Shown here one piece after another: positions 1-6,540 of a DNA stretch of 7,278 bases; positions within the stretch are counted from its first letter, which is position 1, and the number at the start of each line of letters is the position of its first letter. Origin of the DNA: an uncultured Methylococcaceae bacterium (GTDB lineage: Bacteria; Pseudomonadota; Gammaproteobacteria; Methylococcales; Methylomonadaceae); NCBI GenBank assembly GCA_913009515.1, contig CAJVYO010000086.1, forward strand, positions 1 through 7,278, in the 5' to 3' direction. Position numbers and translations under genes: made by a program. The notes beneath the pieces are model-generated. The model was not told where the DNA came from and made no database searches. It saw only the letters and a program-made list of their open reading frames with translations.

Positions 1-2
1 TG

Positions 3-1259
3 ATGAAAATTGCAATTATGAATGGCAGGCTAGTTGATGCAAAACAAAGCTTAAATCAGCAAGCCTCTTTATATATAGATAATGACAAAATTGTGGGGAT
101 TGCTGATGCACCATCAGGATTTGTCGCGGATAAAAGCATTGATGCGACAGGTTTAATCGTGTGTGCGGGCTTTATTGAACTGAATGCTCAATTACCCGAT
201 ATTCAAGCTGAAACTCAAGCCGCTGCAGCAGCAGGTTTTACCGGCTTATGCTTACCACCGAATACCAAGCCGATTATTGATACCACGGCGAGTATTGAGT
301 TAATTAAAGATAAGGCAGAGCACGCAAATTACCCGTTTATTTATCCTATTGCCGCGTTAACACAAGCATTGGCGGGTAAAGAATTAACCAGTATGCAGGC
401 ATTGAAGCAAGCCAATTGTATCGCTGTGAGTCATGCACAAGCCCCTTTACAAGATGTTTTAGTGTTACGTCGTGCGATGGAATATGCGGCAACGCAAAAT
501 TTATTATTGATTTATTGTCCTCAAGACGGGGTATTAAGTGTTCAAGGCTGTGCTCATGATGGGGCGATGGCAACGCGTTATGGTTTACCGAGTATTCCTG
601 TTGCTGCGGAAACCATCGCCTTAACGCAGTGTATCGAATTAGTCGCTGAAACCGGTTGTCGTGTGCATATTCATGCTCTCAGTTGTGCCCGTTCGGTGTC
701 GTTAATTGCCAATGCGAAACAAGAAGGTTTACCTATTAGTGCGGATGTCGCTATGCACCAATTACATTTAAGTGATGCGGATATGATACCCTATGATAGT
801 GCCTATCATGTGTTGCCGCCATTACGCAGTCCTGACGATAAAGCCGCTTTATTAAATGCGGTAAAAGCTAATATGATTGATTGTATTTGTAGCGACCATC
901 AACCACATGATATTGATGCTAAACTAGGGGCATTTCCAGAAACTGCTGCGGGGATATCTAGCTTAGAAACCAGTTTGCCCTTATTATTGGCGTTAGTTAA
1001 TCAGGGGCATTTAACATTAGATGCAGCGTTAGCTAAACTCAATAATATGCCGGCTGATATTTTAGGTTTAGGCAAAGAAACAGGGCGTTTAGCGGTGGGT
1101 TATCGTGCCGATATTTGTATTTTTAATCCTGATTTAGCATGGCAAGTGAATGACACAACATGGCGTAGTCAGGGAAAAAATACCCCTTACTGGCAACAGA
1201 CACTGCAAGGTAAAGTGGTTTATACTTTACAAGCAGGCCACTTAATTTATCAACCTTAA
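3..1259 (+). CDS. pyrC': Non-catalytic dihydroorotase-like protein (PyrC' type)
   Basis: This 418-residue protein has the full amidohydrolase/dihydroorotase layout: an N-terminal beta region, a 'PPNT' segment near residues 85-88, the 'PVAAE' segment near 199-203, 'SDHQPH' at 297-302 and a C-terminal 'GYRADICIFNP' strand. The metal site is broken. The HxH motif is replaced by N61-A-Q63, the bridging-Asp 'SDDG' segment reads S143-H-A-Q, the 'HCED' region reads YCPQD (171-175), and the later ligand His in 'HxxHLS' is Ala (HIHALS, 222-227). Only Asp298 of the usual ligands remains. In Pseudomonas, pyrC' follows pyrB and encodes an inactive chain needed for assembly of the aspartate transcarbamoylase dodecamer, and that role is inferred here. 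The ATG at 3 overlaps a TGA at 1-3 (TGATG), the expected coupling to an upstream pyrB outside the window. The protein is cytoplasmic and its length is normal for the family. An active dihydroorotase is very unlikely; it must be encoded elsewhere. Confidence 0.9.
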   Translation: MKIAIMNGRLVDAKQSLNQQASLYIDNDKIVGIADAPSGFVADKSIDATGLIVCAGFIELNAQLPDIQAETQAAAAAGFTGLCLPPNTKPIIDTTASIELIKDKAEHANYPFIYPIAALTQALAGKELTSMQALKQANCIAVSHAQAPLQDVLVLRRAMEYAATQNLLLIYCPQDGVLSVQGCAHDGAMATRYGLPSIPVAAETIALTQCIELVAETGCRVHIHALSCARSVSLIANAKQEGLPISADVAMHQLHLSDADMIPYDSAYHVLPPLRSPDDKAALLNAVKANMIDCICSDHQPHDIDAKLGAFPETAAGISSLETSLPLLLALVNQGHLTLDAALAKLNNMPADILGLGKETGRLAVGYRADICIFNPDLAWQVNDTTWRSQGKNTPYWQQTLQGKVVYTLQAGHLIYQP

Positions 1260-1267
1260 ACAATATT

Positions 1268-1573
1268 ATGAAACATTTAAAAGCGTTACTACTCGTTCCT
1301 AGTCTATTATTAGTAGGCTGTGCCGATGATTACACCCCTGAACCCAATACTTTAGGCAAAAAGATTTATAAAGATGCCTGTGCCCGTTGTCATACTGCAA
1401 AAGAAGGCACTAACAATATGTATTGGGAAGTCGATACTAAAAATAATAATCACAAGTATGTTGCCTTTAAAGTGAATGGCGGCAGTATTAGTATGCCTAA
1501 ATTTCCAAATATTCATGGTTCAAATATGCGTCGTTTATCTAAATTTGTTTTAGAACATAGTTTAGTTAGATAA
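1268..1573 (+). CDS. Small lipoprotein monohaem c-type cytochrome
   Basis: This is a 101-residue exported haem protein. Residues 1-17 form a short lipoprotein signal peptide (two Lys, then a Leu-rich core) ending in the lipobox LVGC, with Cys18 as the predicted lipidated residue. The +2 residue is Ala, so outer-membrane sorting is expected rather than inner-membrane retention. One CxxCH haem site (CARCH) lies at 38-42. Met76, in 'SMPKFPN', is the likely distal axial ligand, which suggests a small class I-like cytochrome c fold. It starts 8 bp after pyrC' and its TAA shares one base with the ATG of the next gene (TAATG), so it is probably co-transcribed and translationally coupled. No clear Shine-Dalgarno sequence precedes the ATG, but the signal peptide begins immediately, so the start is secure. 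Its redox partner cannot be read from the sequence. Fold and localisation are well supported; the physiological role is unknown. Confidence 0.88.
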   Translation: MKHLKALLLVPSLLLVGCADDYTPEPNTLGKKIYKDACARCHTAKEGTNNMYWEVDTKNNNHKYVAFKVNGGSISMPKFPNIHGSNMRRLSKFVLEHSLVR

Positions 1574-2295
1574 TGAGTATTTGTGCGAACGACAATCATG
1601 ATTCAGCGAGTATTATTGATGATTTAAAAGGCGACCAGTCATGGCGTATTTTTCGCATTATCAGTGAATTTACTGAAGGTTTTGACCGTTTATCAGGTAT
1701 TTGCAATGGAATTTCTATTTTTGGTTCCGCTCGCTTAAAGCCCGATGACCCTTATTATATAAAAGCCGTTGAAGTTGCAGAATTACTCGCTGCCCATGAT
1801 TTTATCATTATCACCGGTGGTGGCGGGGGTATTATGGAAGCCGCGAATAAAGGGGCTGCTTTACAAAACAAGTCCTCGGTTGGTTTAAATATAGAGTTGC
1901 CACATGAGCAAGCACCTAACACCTATCAAACCTTATCATTAAATTTTCGTTATTTTTTCGTACGCAAAGTGATGTTTGTACGTTATTCTATCGGCTATGT
2001 GGGGATGCCAGGTGGATTTGGCACCTTAGATGAATTTTTTGAATCATTAACCTTAATGCAAACGCATAAGGTTTATCCGATGCCGGTGGTGTTATTTGGT
2101 AGTGATTTTTGGGGGGGCTTACTAGAATGGGTGCAAACCACCTTAATTCAGTATCAAGTCATTTCACCCGATGATTTAGATTATATTAAAATGACCGATG
2201 ATCCAGAGGAAGTGTTAAGCATTATGTTAGAACATCGAGAATGGAAAATAAAACAACGTCAATCAGATAAACCTAATAACGAGCTTATTATTTAA
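1573..2295 (+). CDS. LOG-family (TIGR00730) nucleotide phosphoribohydrolase-like protein
   Basis: This 240-residue cytoplasmic Rossmann-fold protein carries both LOG family signatures: a glycine-rich 'GGGGGIMEAANKGA' loop (82-95) and 'PGGFGTLDE' (146-154) with the conserved Glu154. Arg131-Lys132 precede the second motif, as in LOG enzymes. An N-terminal extension of about 45 residues ('FRIISEFTEGFDRL' followed by 'ISIFGSAR') is typical of the longer bacterial branch of the family. Characterised LOG proteins cleave nucleoside 5'-monophosphates, including cytokinin riboside monophosphates, to the base and ribose 5-phosphate. Many bacterial members probably act in nucleotide turnover rather than hormone production, and the true substrate here is not determinable. 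These proteins are often mis-annotated as lysine decarboxylases. The start overlaps the cytochrome stop by one base, and no Shine-Dalgarno sequence is visible, consistent with coupled translation. It sits two genes after a pyrimidine-pathway gene, which fits a nucleotide-related role by context only. Confidence 0.9.
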   Translation: MSICANDNHDSASIIDDLKGDQSWRIFRIISEFTEGFDRLSGICNGISIFGSARLKPDDPYYIKAVEVAELLAAHDFIIITGGGGGIMEAANKGAALQNKSSVGLNIELPHEQAPNTYQTLSLNFRYFFVRKVMFVRYSIGYVGMPGGFGTLDEFFESLTLMQTHKVYPMPVVLFGSDFWGGLLEWVQTTLIQYQVISPDDLDYIKMTDDPEEVLSIMLEHREWKIKQRQSDKPNNELII

Positions 2296-2332
2296 GTACA
2301 TTTTTAAGCGTCGTTATCTTTAAACAATAGCA

Positions 2333-3190
2333 ATGAATTTATTATTTTTAATTATTATATTCACATCGTTAGGCGGTGTGTTAAGTGTCTTAGCGGCTTC
2401 TGTCTTTTTATTATTATCAGATGAACAGCAACAAAAAATATTACCGCATGGGGTTAGTTTTGCCATCGGCGCCTTATTAGCGGTTGCTTTTTGGGGCTTG
2501 ATTCCACATGCCTTTGAAGATGTAGCACCTGCAGATATGCAAACCTTATCAGGCACGATTATGCTGGGTTTGCTGTGCTTTTTTGTATTAGAAAAATTAT
2601 TAATTTGGCGGCATTGTCATTCGCAGAGTTGTGAAGTACATATTGAGCCTAGCCATTTAACGCATAATCATGGCCATAGCCACAGTCATGGCTCGCATAA
2701 GTCAGCAGGCACTATGATTATTATTGGCGATGGCATCCATAACTTTGTCGATGGGGTTTTAATTGCAGCGGCGTTTTTAACCGATGTGCAATTAGGGATT
2801 GTTACCAGTTTGGCGGTTGCCGCACATGAAATACCACAAGAAGTAGGTGATTTTGCTATACTATTACACAGTGGTTATAGCAAATCTAAAGCCTTGTTTT
2901 ATAATGTGTTGGCGAGTTTTACAACGGTTATCGGTGGCGTACTCGCTTATTATAGTTTAGATGGCTTACAGGACAGCTTGCCTTATTTTTTAACACTTGC
3001 GGCTTCTAGCTTTATTTATATTGCCGTCGCAGATTTAATTCCTTCGTTACATCAGAAAACCGACATTAAAACATCACTACAACAAGTTGCTTTAATTTTG
3101 GCAGGGGTTATTTTAATTATTAGTTTACATAGTGTGGCTCATGATATTTCTATTGAATCAGAGTCTGAGCATTTAGAGCATTCACTTTAA
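2333..3190 (+). CDS. ZIP-family divalent metal transporter
   Basis: This 285-residue inner-membrane protein has about eight hydrophobic segments (roughly 2-28, 38-60, 72-92, 125-150, 152-176, 186-208, 216-236 and 250-268). The two ZIP signature helices carry metal-binding motifs: 'HNFVDG' at 136-141 and 'HEIPQE' at 165-170. Between segments 3 and 4 lies a histidine-rich loop (about 94-122, including HNHGHSHSHGSH) expected to bind Zn2+ or related ions. A second cluster of His and acidic residues ends the protein (266-283). ZIP proteins move zinc, iron, manganese or similar ions toward the cytoplasm; specificity cannot be read here. The length and layout fit a ZIP protein of the GufA/ZupT/SLC39 group, and I do not assign a symbol. 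It begins 37 bp after the LOG gene with no recognisable ribosome site and no convincing promoter in the gap. The start is placed just before the first membrane helix. Confidence 0.9.
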   Translation: MNLLFLIIIFTSLGGVLSVLAASVFLLLSDEQQQKILPHGVSFAIGALLAVAFWGLIPHAFEDVAPADMQTLSGTIMLGLLCFFVLEKLLIWRHCHSQSCEVHIEPSHLTHNHGHSHSHGSHKSAGTMIIIGDGIHNFVDGVLIAAAFLTDVQLGIVTSLAVAAHEIPQEVGDFAILLHSGYSKSKALFYNVLASFTTVIGGVLAYYSLDGLQDSLPYFLTLAASSFIYIAVADLIPSLHQKTDIKTSLQQVALILAGVILIISLHSVAHDISIESESEHLEHSL

Positions 3191-3196
3191 TATTTT

Positions 3197-3199
3197 GGA
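3197..3199 (+). promoter_or_regulatory. Weak ribosome binding site of the MCP gene
   Basis: A GGA core within TTGGAT lies six bases upstream of the ATG at 3206, in the 15-bp gap after the ZIP gene. It is one of the few purine-rich motifs before any plus-strand start in this window and supports 3206 over the next in-frame Met (codon 10). Confidence 0.45.
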
Positions 3200-3205
3200 T
3201 TTAAT

Positions 3206-5224
3206 ATGATTTTTTCACCCTCAACGGCGTTAATGAACCGCCTCAGCAGTACTAATAAAATGCTGTTTATTTCCATTGCTTTTATGATTCCGCTGATCAT
3301 GCTGCAATCGATAACGATTGTTGATCAGTTAGACAAAATACAGGTGACGACGCAAGAACAAAAGGGGAGTGAATATATTGCCGCGTTACGCCAGTTGATT
3401 CAAAATTTACCGGCTCATCGTGGTATGACTAATGCCTATTTATCGGGGAATGATAGTTTTAAACCTAAGTTATTAGCTAGACGACAAAAAATTGCTGATA
3501 ATATTAAAGTTATCAATGAAATAAACAGCCGTTTAGGCAAAGAATTAGGGGTTGATAATAAGTGGTCACAAAATAAATCAACCTGGAAACGCTTAGAATC
3601 TGATGCGTTTACGGGCAAAGCCAAAGATATTTTTGCACGTCACACGGCCTTGATTGCCAATATTTTAGAGATGATTTCAACGGTGAGTGATGATTCAGGT
3701 TTAACCATGGATCCGGACTTAGAAAGTTTTTATATTGCCTCGTCGATTGTGAATTCTTTGCCGCAAATTGTGGAAAATTTAGGGCAAGCACGGGGCATGG
3801 CATCGGGTTTAGCGGCTAAAAAATCCGCGACTATTGAACAAAAAATTAAGTTATCCAGCCTATTAACTATTATTGATAAAAGTATTACCGCGTTAAAACG
3901 TAGTACCGGTGTGATTCAAAAAGTAAGCCCTAGCGTGGGTAATAAAATTAATAGCAATGTATCCGCGGCATTAAACCAAGCCACGGCTTATGTTAGTTAT
4001 TTACAAACAGAAATTGTACTGGCTGATAACATTAAAGTGGATTCCAGTGAAGTCTTTGGTAAAGGTACGACGACTATCACGGCTAACTTTAAATTATTAG
4101 ATCAGCTGATTCCTGAATTAAATGTCTTATTAGCGTTACGTGGTGGTGATTTAAATCAAAGTCTCTATTTAATAGCCGGTATTGGTATTAGCTTTATGTT
4201 AATCGCTTTATATTTATTTGGTGGCTTTTATTATTCTTTGAATACTGCGATTCACGGCATTAAGACCGCGTCAGAAAAATTAGCAAAGGGGGATTTAAGG
4301 GAGCGCCTAGAATTAGACAACGAAGATGAATTTGCAGATGTTGCTTTGTCTTTTAATCAGATGGCGGATAAATTTTCAACGGTGATTAATGAATTAGAAG
4401 CAGCGATTACAACTTTAGCAACGGGCTCAGAGAATCTGCTTGAAACCAGTATTAAAAATAATACTAACATGGAAAAGCAAAGTGCCGAAGTCAATGAAGT
4501 TGCAGCGGCAATTACTGAAATGGCGGTCACGGTGCAAGAGGTGTCTAAAAGTACGCAATTAACCTCAAAAGCAACAAAATCAGCACATGATGAAGCCCAA
4601 CAAGGCCATGAAATTATTGCTAATTCTGTTCAATCGATGAATGATTTATCCGCTGAAATTAAAGTAGGGACTGAAGTTGCTAAAAAATTAAATGATGACG
4701 GCATTAATATTGGTTCAGTCTTAGAAGTGATTAAAAGTATTGCCGATCAAACTAACCTTTTAGCCTTAAATGCAGCGATTGAAGCCGCAAGAGCAGGTGA
4801 ACAAGGGCGAGGGTTTGCCGTGGTCGCTGATGAAGTGAGAACTTTAGCCAGCCGTACTCAAGATTCAACCAAGGAAATTGAAACCTTAATTTCATATTTA
4901 CAACAAGGCTCAGAACGAGCGGTTAAAGTGATGAGTAGAAGTAATGAACTGGCTCAAAACACCCTTGAAGAAACCAAAAAAGAAGCGGAATTTTTAGAGA
5001 GAATTAGTACCTCTATTATTCAAATAGATGATATGTGTAGTGATATTGCCTTAGCCTCTAAAGAGCAAACTATTGCCGCAGATAATATTAGCCGTAGTAT
5101 GGTGCATATTAGTAATGTCACCATTAGTGGTACCGAGGCTTCACATCAAGTAAATGAAAATAGTCGCGGACTATCACAACTTTCTGAGGGTTTAGCAAAA
5201 ATTATTTCACAATTCCGAGTGTAG
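3206..5224 (+). CDS. Methyl-accepting chemotaxis protein
   Basis: This 672-residue transmembrane chemoreceptor has, in order, a short cytoplasmic start, TM1 (about 19-39), a periplasmic helical sensor region (about 40-318), TM2 (about 319-341), a HAMP linker (about 343-395) and a cytoplasmic signalling coiled coil. The hairpin tip is canonical: 'DQTNLLALNAAIEAARAG' from 514, followed by 'EQGRGFAVVADEVRTLASRT' ending at 551. This is the CheA/CheW contact region. About 136 residues separate HAMP from the tip and about 141 follow it, which fits a 40-heptad receptor class. No CheR/CheB-binding pentapeptide such as NWETF is present; the protein ends in SQFRV. The sensor region is all-helical by composition and contains two similar Arg-Gly motifs, HRGMTNAYLSG (71-81) and ARGMASGLAA (195-204), plus DPDLESFY (169-176). 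These resemble nitrate/nitrite-type (NIT) or related helical-bundle sensors, but the ligand is unknown. The 3' end overlaps the convergent yaiI-like gene by 18 bp. Confidence 0.95.
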   Translation: MIFSPSTALMNRLSSTNKMLFISIAFMIPLIMLQSITIVDQLDKIQVTTQEQKGSEYIAALRQLIQNLPAHRGMTNAYLSGNDSFKPKLLARRQKIADNIKVINEINSRLGKELGVDNKWSQNKSTWKRLESDAFTGKAKDIFARHTALIANILEMISTVSDDSGLTMDPDLESFYIASSIVNSLPQIVENLGQARGMASGLAAKKSATIEQKIKLSSLLTIIDKSITALKRSTGVIQKVSPSVGNKINSNVSAALNQATAYVSYLQTEIVLADNIKVDSSEVFGKGTTTITANFKLLDQLIPELNVLLALRGGDLNQSLYLIAGIGISFMLIALYLFGGFYYSLNTAIHGIKTASEKLAKGDLRERLELDNEDEFADVALSFNQMADKFSTVINELEAAITTLATGSENLLETSIKNNTNMEKQSAEVNEVAAAITEMAVTVQEVSKSTQLTSKATKSAHDEAQQGHEIIANSVQSMNDLSAEIKVGTEVAKKLNDDGINIGSVLEVIKSIADQTNLLALNAAIEAARAGEQGRGFAVVADEVRTLASRTQDSTKEIETLISYLQQGSERAVKVMSRSNELAQNTLEETKKEAEFLERISTSIIQIDDMCSDIALASKEQTIAADNISRSMVHISNVTISGTEASHQVNENSRGLSQLSEGLAKIISQFRV

Positions 5225-5653
5225 TAATTTATCTAAATGGTTAGCAAAGGTTTGGCGGTCGCTGTTATTTAACGGCGACTGGCCACTGGTTTGCATGCCG
5301 CTATCACGTAAACTCTCCATAAAATCCCGCATATTTAAACATTCACGGATATTCTCTTGGGTATAGAGTTCGCCGCGATGATTTAAGCCCAATCCCCCTT
5401 TAGCAATCACTTCTGCCGCTAAAGGAATATCGCCGGTAATCACTAAATCACCGGCTTGCAGCTGGCGAATAATCTCATTGTCCGCGACATCAAATCCCCG
5501 TGAAACCTGCGTAAATTTAATATAACGTGAAGGCGGTGTGCGAATAAATTGATTCGCCACAAAGGTGGTGATGGTTTCGGTGCGATCAGCCGCACGGCAT
5601 AAAATATCTTTAATCACCACCGGACACGCATCTGCATCAACCCAAATTTTCAT
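5207..5653 (-). CDS. yaiI: YaiI/YqxD family protein (UPF0178, DUF188)
   Basis: This 148-residue cytoplasmic protein has the family's normal length and its conserved blocks: an opening 'MKIWVDADACPV' (Asp6, Asp8), 'GFDVADNEI' (53-61), 'GDLVITGDIPLA' (68-79), 'NHRGELYT' (91-98), and a C-terminal 'DRQTFANHLDKLL'. The spaced acidic residues (D6, D8, D55, D58, D69, D75) resemble the PIN-like nuclease fold to which this family has been related. No enzymatic activity is established, so nuclease function is only a possibility. It begins 2 bp after the DUF58 gene stop and is probably the last gene of the moxR-DUF58 operon. An AAGG motif eight bases upstream of the ATG supports the start. Its 3' end overlaps the convergent MCP gene by 18 bp. 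The symbol follows the E. coli homologue by family resemblance. Confidence 0.92.
   Translation of the reverse strand: MKIWVDADACPVVIKDILCRAADRTETITTFVANQFIRTPPSRYIKFTQVSRGFDVADNEIIRQLQAGDLVITGDIPLAAEVIAKGGLGLNHRGELYTQENIRECLNMRDFMESLRDSGMQTSGQSPLNNSDRQTFANHLDKLLHSEL
5256..5281 (+). other. RNA hairpin downstream of the MCP stop codon
   Basis: An inverted repeat gives an 11-bp stem (5256-5266 with 5271-5281) closed by an ATTT tetraloop. Nine pairs are Watson-Crick and two are G-U wobbles (5257/5280 and 5263/5274). The wobbles pair only in plus-strand RNA and become A-C mismatches in the opposite transcript, so the fold favours the MCP mRNA. It begins 32 bases after the MCP stop. No T-run follows, so it is not a classical intrinsic terminator. 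A 3'-end stabiliser or exonuclease block for the MCP transcript is possible. It lies within the 3' coding region of the opposite-strand yaiI-like gene, so chance is also possible. Confidence 0.4.
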
Positions 5654-5655
5654 TA

Positions 5656-6537
5656 TTATTGCCTTAAAATAGTCACGGGATTATCAATACTACTACACTC
5701 TAGCAAGCGACTATTTAATTTTATCGCTAATTGTTGTAAATAATCACGGTGTTGTTGAAATTTCAATTGATAAGCCGCCATGCCTTGTTTATTAGTGGTA
5801 TCAACGTTTAAAGTTGCCTGCTGATGAATCACACGGTAGCGTCCTTGCTTGGGTAGACTTATTTCTAACGGGTCATAGATAAAAATTAGTACTAATTCAC
5901 AATGGCGAGCTAAATTACTGAGTAGTTTTTCAGCCGCGGCATTCAGACCTCTAAAATCACTAATAATATAAACTAAACTGCCTGATTTAACATGCTGTGC
6001 TAGCCGTTTTAAGTGAGAAGTAAAATTAAGATTATTATCCGTAAGCGGTGGTTTTTTGACTAAATTATTAAGGAAATGTAATACCGCCTGTTTGCCATTT
6101 TGGGGTTTAATTTCCTGACAGGCATAATCGGTAAATACTTGCCCGCCGACTTTATCGCCTTGATGTTGAGCCACCCATGCTAATAATGCGGCTAATTTTG
6201 CGGCTTGCACAGCTTTAAATACCCCACGCGTGGCAAATTGCATCGAGGCACGATAATCGACAGAAATAAACACCGGCCGTTCGCGTTCTTCACGGAATAA
6301 TTTAGTATGAGTTTTGCCGGTACGCGCCGTTACCCGCCAATCAATGGTGCGAATATCATCGCCCATTTGATAGGGGCGGATTTCATCAAATTCCATACCG
6401 CGTCCTTTCGAGACCGATAAATAACGCCCATTTTGCACCGAACGAATACGCGAATTGAGTAATTTTAGACTCGCCGCAGGTTGAGCTAATTTTATCAACA
6501 TCGGCAAATTAACACGGACTAATTCATTATTTGACAT
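5656..6537 (-). CDS. DUF58 domain protein, MoxR partner
   Basis: This 293-residue protein belongs to the DUF58 family. The hallmark block runs from 'GRGMEFDEIRPYQMGDD' (45-61) through 'IRTIDWRVTARTG' (62-74) to 'KLFREERERPV' (79-89). It is followed by a von Willebrand A-like fold: a first strand 'FISVDYRASM' (90-99) holding a degenerate metal site (Asp94-x-Arg-x-Ser98 instead of D-x-S-x-S), and a second strand 'LVYIISDFRG' (188-197) with Asp194. No signal peptide or membrane helix is evident, so it is probably cytoplasmic. DUF58 proteins are commonly encoded directly after MoxR AAA+ ATPases and are thought to assist protein maturation or stress tolerance with them. The gene starts 3 bp after the moxR stop and ends 2 bp before the yaiI-like gene. 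No clear Shine-Dalgarno sequence precedes the ATG, suggesting coupling to moxR translation. The molecular function is not established for the family. Confidence 0.92.
   Translation of the reverse strand: MSNNELVRVNLPMLIKLAQPAASLKLLNSRIRSVQNGRYLSVSKGRGMEFDEIRPYQMGDDIRTIDWRVTARTGKTHTKLFREERERPVFISVDYRASMQFATRGVFKAVQAAKLAALLAWVAQHQGDKVGGQVFTDYACQEIKPQNGKQAVLHFLNNLVKKPPLTDNNLNFTSHLKRLAQHVKSGSLVYIISDFRGLNAAAEKLLSNLARHCELVLIFIYDPLEISLPKQGRYRVIHQQATLNVDTTNKQGMAAYQLKFQQHRDYLQQLAIKLNSRLLECSSIDNPVTILRQ
5662..5665 (-). promoter_or_regulatory. Ribosome binding site of the yaiI-like gene
   Basis: On the minus strand an AAGG motif lies eight bases upstream of the ATG at 5653. It sits inside the last codons of the DUF58 gene and supports both the chosen start and separate initiation within a shared transcript. 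Confidence 0.5.
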
Positions 6538-6540
6538 GAT

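Noticed and set aside
346..573. Open frame on the minus strand opposite pyrC'
   Set aside because: It lies wholly antisense to a well-supported gene, has no recognisable motif and is explained by the codon use of pyrC'.
1211..1243. AAGTGG/CCACTT inverted repeat near the end of pyrC' as a terminator
   Set aside because: Only six pairs with a loop of about 20 bases, inside the coding region, with no T-run.
2106..2117. T5-G7 homopolymer stretch in the LOG gene as a phase-variation site
   Set aside because: Seven G is short for slippage switching, it encodes the ordinary Phe-Trp-Gly-Gly segment, and the frame is intact.
2296..2332. Promoter in the gap before the ZIP gene
   Set aside because: AT-rich with TATCTT-like sequence, but no matching -35 element at suitable spacing; not better than background in such DNA.
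2320..2556. Open frame on the minus strand opposite the start of the ZIP gene
   Set aside because: Its low-complexity Lys/Asn/Ala composition mirrors the membrane helices on the other strand; no family resemblance.
3436..3803. Two overlapping minus-strand open frames inside the MCP gene
   Set aside because: Both are antisense to the MCP sensor region, without a ribosome site or protein motif.
4740..4860. Strongly conserved stretch as a possible repeat or inserted element
   Set aside because: It is simply the MCP hairpin-tip coding region, highly conserved in all chemoreceptors.
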